A stretch of 64,000 bases of DNA, taken from Loktanella sp. M215 (GTDB taxonomy: Bacteria > Pseudomonadota > Alphaproteobacteria > Rhodobacterales > Rhodobacteraceae). Shown one piece after another: positions 41,242 through 50,503 of this stretch. The stretch lies in the NCBI RefSeq assembly GCF_021735925.1, contig NZ_WMEA01000001.1, positions 1,456,001 to 1,520,000 of the forward strand. Reading direction: 5' to 3'. The notes beneath the pieces are model-generated. The model saw nothing but the letters and a program-made list of their open reading frames with translations. It was not told where the DNA came from and did no database searches. The position numbers and the translations under genes were made by a program. Each line of letters begins with the position of its first letter. Position 1 is the stretch's first letter.

Positions 41242-42420
41242 GTGATCCCGGCGGGGTCTGGGGGAAGGAACCGACCGATCGAACATGCCAGCTTTTACGC
41301 CGCCCTGCCGCTGATCGACGATTTCGAGAGGCTTAGCGACACGGCCAATTTCACGGCCCTGCCCGAGGATTGGCTGATCGGGGTGTCCGATATCGAAGGA
41401 TCGACTGCCGAAATCGCCAAAGGTCGCTACAAGGCCGTGAACATGGTCGGCGCCGCCGTCATCTCGGCGCAGATGAATGCGATGGACGGGCAGCCGTTTC
41501 CCTTTGTCTTTGGTGGCGACGGGGCAACCTTTGCGATCTGGCCGGAACAGGCGCGCGCGGCCGCGGACGCCATGCGCGCGGTGCAGCGCTGGGCGCTGGA
41601 CGAATACGGCATCACGCTACGCGCCGCGCTGGTGCCGGTGCGCGACATTCGGGCCGCGGGGCTGCGGATCGCGGTCGCGCGCTACCGCGTCTCTGACGGC
41701 GTCGACTACGCCATGTTCCACGGCGGCGGTGCATCCTGGGCCGAGCAGGCGCTCAAGGACGGTATCTACGGATTTGACCCCGCGCCCTCGGGGGTCAGGC
41801 CCGATCTGACGGGTCTGTCGTGCCGCTGGGCGCCGCAATCCGCCCGCAACGACATGATCCTGTCGCTGGTCGTGGTGCCTGTGCCCGGTGCCTCTGCAAG
41901 GCTGTATGCACAGGTCGCGGCGGAAATCGTGACGCTGGCGCAGACCTTGGACCGGGGCGGTCACCCCGTCCCCCGTGACGGCCCCGCGATGCAGTGGCCT
42001 CCGGAAGGTGTCGCTTTGGAAGCGCGGGCACAGCGCAGGTCAGGCACCCTTCTGCGGCAGCGGGCGGGAATCCTGTTTCAGACGTTTATGGCCTGGTTGC
42101 TGACCCGCACAGGCTGGACGGTGGGTGGCTTCGATGCGCGGCGTTACAATCGCGCGGTGGCCGGGAATTCGGACTTCCGGAAATGGGACGACGGTCTGAA
42201 GATGACGCTCGATTGCGACAACGAGACGTCGAAACGGATCGAGGCGTTGCTGGCGCATTACCACGACCGGGGCATCCTGCGCTATGGCCTGCACCGCCAG
42301 GACAGCGCCATCATGACCTGCATCGTGCCCTCGATCATGCGCAACGATCACATCCACTTTGTCGACGGTGCCGCGGGGGGTTATACTGCCGCCGCCACGG
42401 CCATGAAGGTGCAGGGCTGA
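41242..42420 (+). CDS. DUF3095 family protein
   Basis: A 392-residue cytosolic protein of the DUF3095 family, which has a divergent class III nucleotide cyclase-like N-terminal region ('[33 protein letters not shown]' resembles the metal-binding DIEGST motif of class III cyclases) and a C-terminal conserved block with '[19 protein letters not shown]' and '[22 protein letters not shown]'. The Asp pair of a functional cyclase is only partly obvious, so catalytic activity is uncertain. The start at the GTG 41242 is tentative: no clean ribosome-binding site is visible and the first 14 residues are unconvincing. It lies 69 bases after ynjD on the same strand. Confidence 0.8.
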   Translation: MIPAGSGGRNRPIEHASFYAALPLIDDFERLSDTANFTALPEDWLIGVSDIEGSTAEIAKGRYKAVNMVGAAVISAQMNAMDGQPFPFVFGGDGATFAIWPEQARAAADAMRAVQRWALDEYGITLRAALVPVRDIRAAGLRIAVARYRVSDGVDYAMFHGGGASWAEQALKDGIYGFDPAPSGVRPDLTGLSCRWAPQSARNDMILSLVVVPVPGASARLYAQVAAEIVTLAQTLDRGGHPVPRDGPAMQWPPEGVALEARAQRRSGTLLRQRAGILFQTFMAWLLTRTGWTVGGFDARRYNRAVAGNSDFRKWDDGLKMTLDCDNETSKRIEALLAHYHDRGILRYGLHRQDSAIMTCIVPSIMRNDHIHFVDGAAGGYTAAATAMKVQG

Positions 42421-42483
42421 CCGGCCTCGTGTGGCGAAGCTGCTTTACGAGTCCGCCCGTATCACGCAATGTGCCGCCAACGC

Positions 42484-42500
42484 CCGCACCAACGGTGCGG
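42484..42500 (+). other. Short hairpin in the leader of the transaldolase gene
   Basis: CCGCACC / GGTGCGG around AAC, 24 bases before the transaldolase ATG. A 7-base stem with a 3-base loop, close upstream of AGGAG. Possibly a weak terminator for the preceding gene or a leader structure. Confidence 0.35.
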
Positions 42501-42524
42501 TGCATGACTTACAGGAGATACGAC

Positions 42525-43466
42525 ATGAAAAGCGTCCTCGATCAACTGCGCGAGATGACCACCGTCGTGGCCGACACCGGCGATATTGCGGCGGTCAAGC
42601 GCTACGCCCCCGTCGACTGCACGACGAACCCGTCTCTCGTGCTGGCTGCCCTGACCGATCCGGCATCCGAAGACATGATCGCCCAAGAGATGGAGGCCGG
42701 ACGCAAGGCCGGCCTGACCGCGGGTGAACAGGCCGACAAGCTGACCGTCGCACTGGGGGCTGAACTGACCAAGGTCGTGCCGGGCCGCGTCTCGACCGAG
42801 GCCGACGCCCGCCTGTCCTTCGACACCGACGCCTCGATTGCGCGGGGGCGCGCGATCATCGCCGATTATGCCGAGCGCGGCATCGGTAAGGACCGTGTCC
42901 TGATCAAGCTCGCCTCGACCTGGGAGGGCATCCGCGCGGCGGAGGTGCTGCAGGACGAGGGCATCGACTGCAACCTCACGCTGCTTTTCGCGATGGCGCA
43001 GGCGGTGGCCTGTGCGGATGCGGGTGCTTTCCTGATCTCGCCCTTCGTGGGGCGGATCACGGACTGGTACAAGAAGGCACAGGGCGTCGATGGCTTTGCG
43101 CCGGATCAGGATCCGGGGGTGCAGTCGGTGCGGCAGATCTATGACTACTACAAGTCGAACGGCATCGACACGGTCGTCATGGGCGCGTCGTTCCGCAATA
43201 CCGACCAGATCAAGGCGCTGGCCGGTTGCGACAACCTGACGATCTCTCCCAAGTTGCTGGACGCGCTGGGGCAGGAAAACGCCGATCTGCCCCGCGCGCT
43301 GAGCCCGGACAAGGCAAGCGGCATGGCAAAGGTCACGATGGACGAGGCGACCTTCCGCTGGGAAATGAACGCAGACGCCATGGCGACAGAGAAACTGGCC
43401 GAAGGCATCCGCAACTTTGACGCGGATCACCAGAAGCTGCTGAAAGTGATCGGCGACCGTATGTAA
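42525..43466 (+). CDS. tal: Transaldolase (type TalB)
   Basis: A 313-residue transaldolase of the pentose phosphate pathway, transferring a dihydroxyacetone unit between sedoheptulose 7-phosphate and glyceraldehyde 3-phosphate. The Schiff-base lysine is K128 in '[11 protein letters not shown]'. N-terminal '[11 protein letters not shown]', '[14 protein letters not shown]' and '[10 protein letters not shown]' are TalB signatures. The size matches the E. coli-type (about 317) subfamily rather than the short FSA/TalC type. I chose ATG 42525 because AGGAG (42512-42516) precedes it; the same frame is open further upstream without coding character. Confidence 0.96.
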   Translation: MKSVLDQLREMTTVVADTGDIAAVKRYAPVDCTTNPSLVLAALTDPASEDMIAQEMEAGRKAGLTAGEQADKLTVALGAELTKVVPGRVSTEADARLSFDTDASIARGRAIIADYAERGIGKDRVLIKLASTWEGIRAAEVLQDEGIDCNLTLLFAMAQAVACADAGAFLISPFVGRITDWYKKAQGVDGFAPDQDPGVQSVRQIYDYYKSNGIDTVVMGASFRNTDQIKALAGCDNLTISPKLLDALGQENADLPRALSPDKASGMAKVTMDEATFRWEMNADAMATEKLAEGIRNFDADHQKLLKVIGDRM

Positions 43467-43544
43467 TCCGGACAGGGGCCGGTCGTCTGCGACCGGTCCC
43501 ATCCCGCGCTTTCCCGCTTGTCGCGAATACGCTAACCTTGCGCC

Positions 43545-44144
43545 ATGAGAGCAGAGCAACGCGACGCGACCCGCGATCAGATCGTACAGGCGGCGCTGAC
43601 GTCGATCTCGGAATCGGGATACGACGGTGTCAGCACCCGGACCATTGCCGCACGCGCAGGCGTGACCCAAGGCCTGCTGACCTATCATTTCAAATCCAAG
43701 GACGCCCTGTGGCGCGCCGCTGCGGATCACCTGTTCACACGGCTGAATGCGGCCATGGATGCGGGCATCGCGGGGCTGCCTGATCCGTCGCCAGCGGCGG
43801 TGCGCCGCGAAACGATCCTGCAGATGGTCGTCTTTGCGTCGCAGCATCCCGAGATGCTGCGGTTCATCATGGACGCGGGCGTGTCCGACAGCAGTTGCGA
43901 CTGGCTGGTCGAGGCGCACCTGCGCCGCGTTTATCAGCGGTTCTGCGAGTCTCACGCGGAAACGGACCGCGCTGACCTTCCTCACCTGTTTTATATCCTG
44001 ACAGGCGCCAGTGTTCTGATATTCTCGAATGCGAGTAAATGCGTGCAACTGTCCGGCATGGACCCCCTGACGCCAGAGGCCGTGCGACGGCACGCCGACC
44101 TCGTGGCCGATCTGATGGAAGACCGGGCTTTGCTGGGGACCTGA
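43545..44144 (+). CDS. TetR-family transcriptional regulator
   Basis: A 199-residue regulator. HTH at about residues 12-55: 'ATRDQIVQAALTSISESGYDGVSTRTIAARAGVTQGLLTYHFKSKDALW', a canonical TetR DNA-binding domain. The C-terminal ligand domain is not recognisable by substrate. It is upstream of, and on the same strand as, an RND efflux operon, and a perfect palindrome and promoter lie between them. It is therefore the likely local repressor of that pump, inferred from position and operator. Confidence 0.93.
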   Translation: MRAEQRDATRDQIVQAALTSISESGYDGVSTRTIAARAGVTQGLLTYHFKSKDALWRAAADHLFTRLNAAMDAGIAGLPDPSPAAVRRETILQMVVFASQHPEMLRFIMDAGVSDSSCDWLVEAHLRRVYQRFCESHAETDRADLPHLFYILTGASVLIFSNASKCVQLSGMDPLTPEAVRRHADLVADLMEDRALLGT

Positions 44145-44165
44145 TACCGGATTTTAACGGATCGT

Positions 44166-44216
44166 TTGACAAGTTCCATCTGGTGATCTAGTAAAAATCA
44201 CTTGTCATATGACAAG
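44166..44216 (+). promoter_or_regulatory. RND operon promoter with TetR-type operator
   Basis: TTGACA (44166-44171), a 17-base spacer, then TAGTAA (44189-44194) form a good -35 and a weak -10. CTTGTCATATGACAAG (44201-44216) is a perfect 16-base palindrome placed at the expected start of transcription. Another copy of one half-site, TTTGACAAG, lies at 44165-44173 overlapping the -35, so a repressor could block the promoter on both sides. Confidence 0.7.
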
Positions 44217-44251
44217 CGTAAATTCATCACCGCCCGGCTGGAGTCGACCTG

Positions 44252-45343
44252 ATGCGCGTGAGCCTTTCCTGCCGTGACCGCCTGTGGCGTGCCTGTGCGC
44301 TGGTCTTCGCGATATATCTGACGGCGCAGGCCGCCGCTGCGGATCCGCTGCGCGTCGCAACAGTGACCGCAGCCTTGGAATCGAATGCCCGCACCCTGTC
44401 GATGACCGGCGCTTTGGTGGCCCGCGACACGGTCACCGCCGCCTTCCCGACCGGTGGGCGCGTGGCCGAAGTGCTGGTCGAGATCGGTGACAGTGTGGCA
44501 GCGGACACCGTGCTGGCCCGGGTGGATCAGGTGCAGCAACAACAGGCGCTCCGTGCCGCGCAGGCGGGTCTGGTGTCTGCGCAGGCCAGTCAACGCAAGG
44601 CACGCGACGACAGCGAACGGCTGGATGTGCTGCTGGATCGTGGTGCTGCCACACGCAGCGCGCGCGATGCCGCCGCCGACGGGTTGCGCGCCGCCGATGC
44701 ACAGGTGGCGCAGGCCCAGGCCGAGCTGGATCGCGCGACAAAAGCGCTGTCCGACACCGAGTTGCGCGCGCCCGCCGCCGCCACGGTCACCGATCGTCTG
44801 ATCGAGCCGGGGCAGGTCATCGGCGCGGGACAGCCGGTGCTGGAGATGGCGATCGGGACGCGCTTTGACGCGATTTTCGACGTGCCGGAATCGCTCATGA
44901 CACGGCCGCCCGTCGACCCCAAGGTCACGCTGTCGCCGCTGGCACGCCCCACCCAGACCGTCACCGGCGGCGTCAGAGAGATTTCGCCACTCGTTGACCC
45001 CCGGACCGGCACAGTGCGTGTCAGCGTCGCGGTCGATGCGCCGCCACCGGGGCTCAGCTATGGCGACCCCGTGCGTGGGGCCATCACCCAGCCCGTTGCG
45101 CAGCTGATCGTGTTGCCTTGGACGGCGATGGGGGTTGCGGATGGCGCGCCTGCGGTCTGGGTGGTCGATCCGGCGGACAACAGCGTGACATTGCAGCCTG
45201 TGACAGTGCTGCGCTACGAATCAGAACGCATCATTCTGTCGGGTGGCATCGCGCCCGGCACGACCGTCGTCACGGCGGGCACCCAGTTCCTGTATCCGGG
45301 GCGCATCGTGGAGCCTCTCCAGAATCCGAAGGACGCCGAATGA
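44252..45343 (+). CDS. RND efflux periplasmic adaptor subunit (first)
   Basis: A 363-residue membrane fusion protein of the HlyD/AcrA type. An N-terminal signal region (…RACALVFAIYLTAQAAAA) precedes a lipoyl/barrel-sandwich block ('FPTGGRVAEVLVEIGDSVAADTVLARVD'), a coiled-coil of about 80 residues rich in Ala, Gln and Arg, and a beta-barrel ('LRAPAAATVTDRLIEPGQVIGAGQPVLEM'). No lipobox Cys is visible. Its stop overlaps the start of the second adaptor (ATGA). It links the inner-membrane pump to an outer-membrane channel, which is not encoded here. Confidence 0.92.
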   Translation: MRVSLSCRDRLWRACALVFAIYLTAQAAAADPLRVATVTAALESNARTLSMTGALVARDTVTAAFPTGGRVAEVLVEIGDSVAADTVLARVDQVQQQQALRAAQAGLVSAQASQRKARDDSERLDVLLDRGAATRSARDAAADGLRAADAQVAQAQAELDRATKALSDTELRAPAAATVTDRLIEPGQVIGAGQPVLEMAIGTRFDAIFDVPESLMTRPPVDPKVTLSPLARPTQTVTGGVREISPLVDPRTGTVRVSVAVDAPPPGLSYGDPVRGAITQPVAQLIVLPWTAMGVADGAPAVWVVDPADNSVTLQPVTVLRYESERIILSGGIAPGTTVVTAGTQFLYPGRIVEPLQNPKDAE

Positions 45344-46407
45344 TCCGCATGTCGCTGTCCTTGATGCTGTCGCTGATAATGGCCCACACCGCTATTGCGC
45401 AAGAGGTGGACCAGACCGCCCCCCGCCCCGTCGTGACCGAGGTGATCATGCCGCAGGCGGGAATCCGGCAAAGTTGGGTCGGCTCTGTTGCTGCAAGAGA
45501 GGAGACGGACCTTGGTTTCCTGCAACTCGGCACGCTCGCGTCGCGGGCGGTGGATACCGGCGCTATCGTGACAAAAGGGCAGGTGCTTGCGATGCAGGAC
45601 CCCCGTGATCTGGACGCGGATCTGCGGGCCGCACAGGCCGGTGTGACCGTGGCCGAGGCGCAGGCGCAATCGGCGCGCGATGCCGCGGACCGGGCATCTG
45701 AACTGGTGGCGCGTGGCGTAGCCTCTGCCACGACGGCGCAGGGCCAGACCGCGCAGCTGGCCGCCGCAGAGGCACAGCTGGAACAGGCCCGCGCGGCCTT
45801 GGCGCGGGCGCAGGATGCCCGCGACAACGCGGTCCTGATCGCACCGCAGGACGGTGTGATCACGCAAGTGTTTGCCGAACCGGGGGCCACCCTGACCGCC
45901 GGTGCGCCGGTGCTGCGGCTGGCGGGGACCACGGACCGTGAAGTCGTGATCGACATGACCGACGACGATTTGATCGGTTACGACACCGGCGCCGTCTTCG
46001 ACGTTACGCTGGAGGCGGACCGCTCGCAGACTGTCGCCGTCACGCTGACCTCCATCGACCCGGTCGCCAGTCAGGCGACCCGCACGCGACGCCTGCGTCT
46101 GGCATTGCCAGCTGCGGCGCCTGTCGGTTTCCGCCTTGGCGCGCTGGTGTCCGCCACGCCGCAGACCCAGGCCGCGTCGCGCACCAGCCTGCCGGCTGTC
46201 GCCCTGATTGGCGACAGCGCACCGCCGCAGGTCTGGCGCGTAAGCCCCGGCGACCGCAGCGTGCGCCGGGTTCCGGTCGAGGTCGGGCCGCGGATGGGCG
46301 ACCGGGTGCCGGTGACGGGCGGCCTGTCCGAAGGCGACGAGATCGTCGTGCGCGGTGTCAATTCCCTTGAAGACGGCCAGATCGTCGGCCCGCGGGTGCA
46401 GCAATGA
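45340..46407 (+). CDS. RND efflux periplasmic adaptor subunit (second)
   Basis: A 355-residue membrane fusion protein. The ATG at 45340 overlaps the preceding stop (ATGA) and gives a signal peptide (MIRMSLSLMLSLIMAHTAIA). It has lipoyl-like 'GFLQLGTLASRAVDTGAIVTKGQVLAMQD', an Ala-rich coiled-coil, the paired 'LIAPQDGVITQVFAEPGATLTAGAPVLRLA', and a C-terminal 'GLSEGDEIVVRGVNSLEDGQIVGPRV'. It overlaps the pump gene by four bases. Two adaptors for one pump is less common but known for heterotrimeric-type adaptors such as MdtABC-like and TriAB systems. Confidence 0.92.
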   Translation: MIRMSLSLMLSLIMAHTAIAQEVDQTAPRPVVTEVIMPQAGIRQSWVGSVAAREETDLGFLQLGTLASRAVDTGAIVTKGQVLAMQDPRDLDADLRAAQAGVTVAEAQAQSARDAADRASELVARGVASATTAQGQTAQLAAAEAQLEQARAALARAQDARDNAVLIAPQDGVITQVFAEPGATLTAGAPVLRLAGTTDREVVIDMTDDDLIGYDTGAVFDVTLEADRSQTVAVTLTSIDPVASQATRTRRLRLALPAAAPVGFRLGALVSATPQTQAASRTSLPAVALIGDSAPPQVWRVSPGDRSVRRVPVEVGPRMGDRVPVTGGLSEGDEIVVRGVNSLEDGQIVGPRVQQ

Positions 46408-49400
46408 AGTCCTTCAACCTGTCCGACTGGGCACTGGGGCACCGGTCCTTCATCTGGTATCTGATGATTGTCAGCCTGATCGCCGGGACGATGTCCTACC
46501 TTGCCATCGGGCGAGAGGAAGATCCCAGTTTCGCGATCAAGACCATGGTGATTTCCGCCGCCATGCCCGGCGCCTCGATCGAGGATATGCGCGAACAGGT
46601 CACCGACCGGATCGAAAAGAAGCTCGAAGAGCTGGATACACTGGATTACACCCGCTCGATCACGCGGCCCGGCGTGTCCATCGTCTATGTGAACCTCAAG
46701 AATTCGGTGAAGGGCAAAGCCGTCGGGGCGACATGGCCGCTGGTGCGGAACATGATGGGCGACATCCGGTCCGAGATGCCGCAGGAATTCGCGGGGTTCC
46801 AGTTCAACGACAATTTCGGCGACGTCTTCGGCAACATGTATGCCTTCACTTCTGATGGGTTCAGCCCCCGCGAATTGCGCGACGCGGTCGAAACGGTCAA
46901 GCGCGCGGTCCAGACCCTGCCGGATGCGGGCAAGGTCGAGATTTTCGGCACCCAGGACGAGGTCGTGTTCCTCGAATTCTCGACCGCGCGGCTGGCGGCG
47001 CTGGGGGTCAATCAGCAGGCGGTCCAGGCAACCTTGCAGGCGCAGAACGCGATCCTGCCGTCAGGCGTGATCGACGCCGGGCCGGAACGCATGCTGGTGC
47101 GGGTTGGCGGACAGTTTCAGGGCACGCAAAGCCTTGAAGATGTGAACCTGCATATCGGTGACCGGTTCTTTCGTCTGACCGACGTGGCGGACATCCGGCG
47201 CGGCTATCAGGACCCGCCCACAGAGCTTTTTCAGCACAACGGTCAGCCCGCCATCGGTCTGTCCGTCGGCATGCGCGAGGGGGCGAACATCGTGACCTTC
47301 GGCGCAGCACTCGAACAGGTGATGGACCGTGTGCAGGGCGATCTGCCCATCGGCATTCAGGTGCATCAGGTGTCGAACCAGCCAGAGGTCGTACAGGAAA
47401 GCGTCAGCCACTTCATCCGCGCACTGGTCGAGGCGGTGGTGATCGTGCTGGCCGTCAGCTTCATCAGCCTCGGCCTGCGGGCCGGTCTGGTGGTGACGCT
47501 GACGATTCCCCTGGTGCTGGCGATCACCTTCGTCATCATGCATTATGCCGGGTTTACCTTGCAGCGGATTTCGCTGGGGGCGCTGATCATCGCGCTGGGC
47601 TTGCTGGTCGACGACGCGATGATCGCGATCGAGACGATGATCACCCGGCTGGAAATCGGCGAGAACCTGACGAAATCCGCCTCCTACGCCTGGACCTCGA
47701 TCGCGTTTCCGATGCTGTCGGGGACGCTGGTGACCGTGGCGGGGTTCATCCCTATTGGCCTCAATTCGTCGTCGGCGGGGGAGTATACCTTTTCGCTGTT
47801 CGTGGTGATCGCCGTATCCTTGCTGATCAGCTGGATCGTCGCGGTGCTGTTTGCCCCACTGATCGGCGTGACGCTGCTGCCCAAGACCCTGCCGCACCAC
47901 AGCACCGAACCCGGCCGGATGCGGCGCGGGTTCCGGGCCCTGCTGCGCGGTGCCATGCGGTTCAGGTGGCTGACGATCGGTATCACGCTGGGCCTTTTCG
48001 GTCTGTCGCTTTACGCGATGCGGTTCGTGGAACAGCAATTCTTTCCCGAAACCGACCGGCACGAGATCCTCGTCGATTTCAGTCTGCCGCAGAACGCCTC
48101 CATCGCCGCGACACAGGCCGAGATGACGCGGTTCGAAACCTATCTGAAGGACGACGAGGATGTCCTGTTCTGGTCGTCCTACATCGGCAGCGGCGCGCCA
48201 CGCTTCGTGCTGACCTACGAGGAGATCGACGCCGCCCCGAACAATGGCCAGATCGTGATCCAGACACCCGACGTTGCGGCGCGCAACCGGCTGCGGGCGC
48301 ATCTGAACGCGGTGGCCGAGGCGGATTTTCCGGGCACCGATGTCTATGTCAAACTGCTGGACATCGGCCCGCCGGTCGGGCGGCCGCTGCAATACCGCAT
48401 TTCCGGCCCGGACGTGAACACCGTGCGCGATTACGGCCGGACGCTTGCGGGAATCGTCGATTCCGACCCGCGCACGACGCATGTCGTCATGGACTGGAAC
48501 GAACCGGCGCGGGTGGTGCGGGTGGATATCGTGCAGGACAAGGCGCGCCAGATGGGCCTGACCGCGTCCGATATCGCCTCTGGTCTGAACACCGTCTTTG
48601 CCGGCTCGACGGTCACGCAACTGCGCGACGACACCTATCTGATCGACATCATCGCCCGCGGCAGCGACGCTGACCGCAGCTCTCCCGAGGCGCTGGAGGG
48701 GCTGCAACTGAACACCGCCAGCGGCACGACGATCCCGCTCTCCTCTGTCGCGGTGTTCCGGTATGACACGGAACAGCCGCAGATCATCCAGCGCGACCGG
48801 GTCCCGACCCTGACCGTCAAGGCCGCGATTGCGAATGACGATCAGCCGGCGACCGTGGTCGCCTCGCTGGCGGGCGGCATTGAAGCGCTGAACGACAGCT
48901 TGCCTGCGGGCTATCGCGTGGTGGTCGGCGGAACCGTCGAGACGAGTGCCGAAAGCCAGGGGCCGATCGCCGATGTGGTGCCTTTGATGCTGCTGATCAT
49001 GGTCACGCTCGTGATGATTCAGATGCAAAGCTTCCGGCTGTCCTTCATCGTGCTTTGCGCGGCGCCTTTCGGCCTGATCGGGGTCGTGGCAGCGCTGTTG
49101 CTGTCAGGTGCGCCGCTGGGGTTTGTGGCGATTCTGGGTGTGCTGGCACTGGTCGGCATCCTGACCCGGAACTCCATCATCCTCGTGCATGAAATCGAGG
49201 TCGTGCGGGCCGCCGGGCGCCACGCCTGGGACGCCGTGTTCGAGGCGTCGGACAGCCGGGCGCGGCCGATCCTGTTGACGGCGGCGGCGGCGAGCCTCGC
49301 GCTGATCCCGATCTCGCGACAGCTGTTCTGGGGGCCGATGGCCTATGCGATGATGGGCGGGATCATCGTAGGGACGCTGGTGACGCTGGTCTTCATCCCG

Positions 49401-49472
49401 GCGCTTTATGTCGCGGTGTTCCGTTTGTCACCGCCGGGCAAGACCGACGGGCCGGACAAGGCCGCTGATTGA
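46404..49472 (+). CDS. RND-family efflux pump inner-membrane transporter
   Basis: A 1022-residue proton-driven pump. It shows the AcrB/MdtB-type plan: TM1 at about 15-33, a large periplasmic porter region, a helix bundle (about 340-480) containing 'LGLLVDDAMIAIETMITR' with the paired Asp used for proton relay, then a second periplasmic half and a final helix bundle with 'VGILTRNSIILVHEIE'. It is closest to the heavy-metal/multidrug hydrophobe-amphiphile types by eye. With two adaptors it should form a tripartite efflux system. Translation is coupled to the second adaptor (ATGA). Confidence 0.95.
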   Translation: MKSFNLSDWALGHRSFIWYLMIVSLIAGTMSYLAIGREEDPSFAIKTMVISAAMPGASIEDMREQVTDRIEKKLEELDTLDYTRSITRPGVSIVYVNLKNSVKGKAVGATWPLVRNMMGDIRSEMPQEFAGFQFNDNFGDVFGNMYAFTSDGFSPRELRDAVETVKRAVQTLPDAGKVEIFGTQDEVVFLEFSTARLAALGVNQQAVQATLQAQNAILPSGVIDAGPERMLVRVGGQFQGTQSLEDVNLHIGDRFFRLTDVADIRRGYQDPPTELFQHNGQPAIGLSVGMREGANIVTFGAALEQVMDRVQGDLPIGIQVHQVSNQPEVVQESVSHFIRALVEAVVIVLAVSFISLGLRAGLVVTLTIPLVLAITFVIMHYAGFTLQRISLGALIIALGLLVDDAMIAIETMITRLEIGENLTKSASYAWTSIAFPMLSGTLVTVAGFIPIGLNSSSAGEYTFSLFVVIAVSLLISWIVAVLFAPLIGVTLLPKTLPHHSTEPGRMRRGFRALLRGAMRFRWLTIGITLGLFGLSLYAMRFVEQQFFPETDRHEILVDFSLPQNASIAATQAEMTRFETYLKDDEDVLFWSSYIGSGAPRFVLTYEEIDAAPNNGQIVIQTPDVAARNRLRAHLNAVAEADFPGTDVYVKLLDIGPPVGRPLQYRISGPDVNTVRDYGRTLAGIVDSDPRTTHVVMDWNEPARVVRVDIVQDKARQMGLTASDIASGLNTVFAGSTVTQLRDDTYLIDIIARGSDADRSSPEALEGLQLNTASGTTIPLSSVAVFRYDTEQPQIIQRDRVPTLTVKAAIANDDQPATVVASLAGGIEALNDSLPAGYRVVVGGTVETSAESQGPIADVVPLMLLIMVTLVMIQMQSFRLSFIVLCAAPFGLIGVVAALLLSGAPLGFVAILGVLALVGILTRNSIILVHEIEVVRAAGRHAWDAVFEASDSRARPILLTAAAASLALIPISRQLFWGPMAYAMMGGIIVGTLVTLVFIPALYVAVFRLSPPGKTDGPDKAAD

Positions 49473-49482
49473 GGCAAAAATG

Positions 49483-49514
49483 AAAAGCCGTCGCGGGTCA
49501 CGCGACGGCTTTTT
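49483..49514. terminator. Bidirectional terminator between the RND pump and sulfotransferase genes
   Basis: AAAAGCCGTCGCG (49483-49495) and CGCGACGGCTTTT (49501-49513) form a 13-base stem with loop GGTCA, with a T-run on both strands. It serves both convergent genes. Confidence 0.92.
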
Positions 49515-49533
49515 CGTTGATCGGAACGCGTGA

Positions 49534-50352
49534 TCACTCGCCCAGCTTGGCGTGGACCTCTGCCAGATCGATTTCACCGATCGGCATCTTGTTGTCGGGA
49601 TTGTCGAAATCGTAGCGGAACAGCTGGAAATCCTTTTTGTAGATTTCATAGATCAGATGCATCGACAGGTCGTCGAAGTAGTCTGACACCTTGTGCAGAC
49701 GCTTCGGTCCGTGCCCTTCGCTTTCATTGAAACGCGGGATCGTTTCCAGATCGATCTTGTGCGGCGTCTCGACCGCCGACAGGACGTCCTGCATCCCGTC
49801 GTTGAAATCCTCGGTCCAGAAGATCTTGTCGTAGCGCCCGCCGTTCACGATGAAGGTCGAGATGTGACCCGACATGGCAGACCAGTGGATGTCCGGCTCC
49901 ATCGGACGGCGCCAGCGGATGGTGTCGCGGGCGAACAGCAGGAAGCGGCGGAAGGACTTGATCTGGTCGAATTCGAATCCGGTCTCGGGGTCGCCCACCT
50001 CGATCCCGTATTTCTGGATCAGCAGCGGCACGAGGTTGCCCCGGTAGCGGCGACCGTTGCGCTGGATGCCGCAGATCTTGTCGAAGAACGACGACAGGAT
50101 ACGGGTGTAGGGATTGCGGACACAGGTGAAGGCATAGCTTTTGTGGGCGGTCACATTGGCGGTAATCAGCGGTTGGCTGTCGTCCATCGCCCATTTGTGC
50201 ATGCCGGCGTCGGCGTCGTGGATATCGCCGTCGAAGAATGTGCCGTGGTCGGAATAGAACATGATCTGACCGATGGTCGAGCAGGCGCATTTGGGGACCA
50301 CGCGGTACACCATGCTTTCGCTCTCCGTCATCCAGGTGCCTGGAAAACCCAT
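49534..50352 (-). CDS. Sulfotransferase family protein
   Basis: A 272-residue cytosolic or membrane-associated sulfotransferase of the Sulfotransfer_2 type. The PAPS-binding motifs are visible: 5'-PSB-like 'VYRVVPKCACSTIGQIMF' near residue 20, and 3'-PB-like 'FTCVRNPYTRILSSFFDK' near 80. These enzymes move sulfate from PAPS to a sugar or other hydroxyl. It is divergent from a glycosyltransferase gene, which suggests a common sulfated glycan. No transmembrane helix is evident. It is transcribed away from the RND operon, and a shared terminator lies after it. Confidence 0.88.
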   Translation of the reverse strand: MGFPGTWMTESESMVYRVVPKCACSTIGQIMFYSDHGTFFDGDIHDADAGMHKWAMDDSQPLITANVTAHKSYAFTCVRNPYTRILSSFFDKICGIQRNGRRYRGNLVPLLIQKYGIEVGDPETGFEFDQIKSFRRFLLFARDTIRWRRPMEPDIHWSAMSGHISTFIVNGGRYDKIFWTEDFNDGMQDVLSAVETPHKIDLETIPRFNESEGHGPKRLHKVSDYFDDLSMHLIYEIYKKDFQLFRYDFDNPDNKMPIGEIDLAEVHAKLGE

Positions 50353-50397
50353 CCTCGTGTCCCCTTTTCAAACGGACGGTCACCGCCGTCCGCTGCG

Positions 50398-50467
50398 TGA
50401 CGTCATAGTTGACCGATAAATGCAAAGAAACCCTGTAAGTTCAGGTGTCCTTCACGCTATGACGTCA
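50398..50467. promoter_or_regulatory. Two TGACGTCA palindromes in the divergent sulfotransferase/glycosyltransferase promoter region
   Basis: Identical 8-base palindromes lie at 50398-50405 and 50460-50467, 62 bases apart (close to six helical turns), inside the 151-base spacer between divergent genes. Also present is GGACGG/CCGTCC (about 50373-50391). A dimeric regulator bound at both sites could loop the DNA and control both genes. Confidence 0.5.
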
Positions 50468-50503
50468 TTACCAATGGGTAAAAGGGATCACCGCGGCCTT
50501 TTC

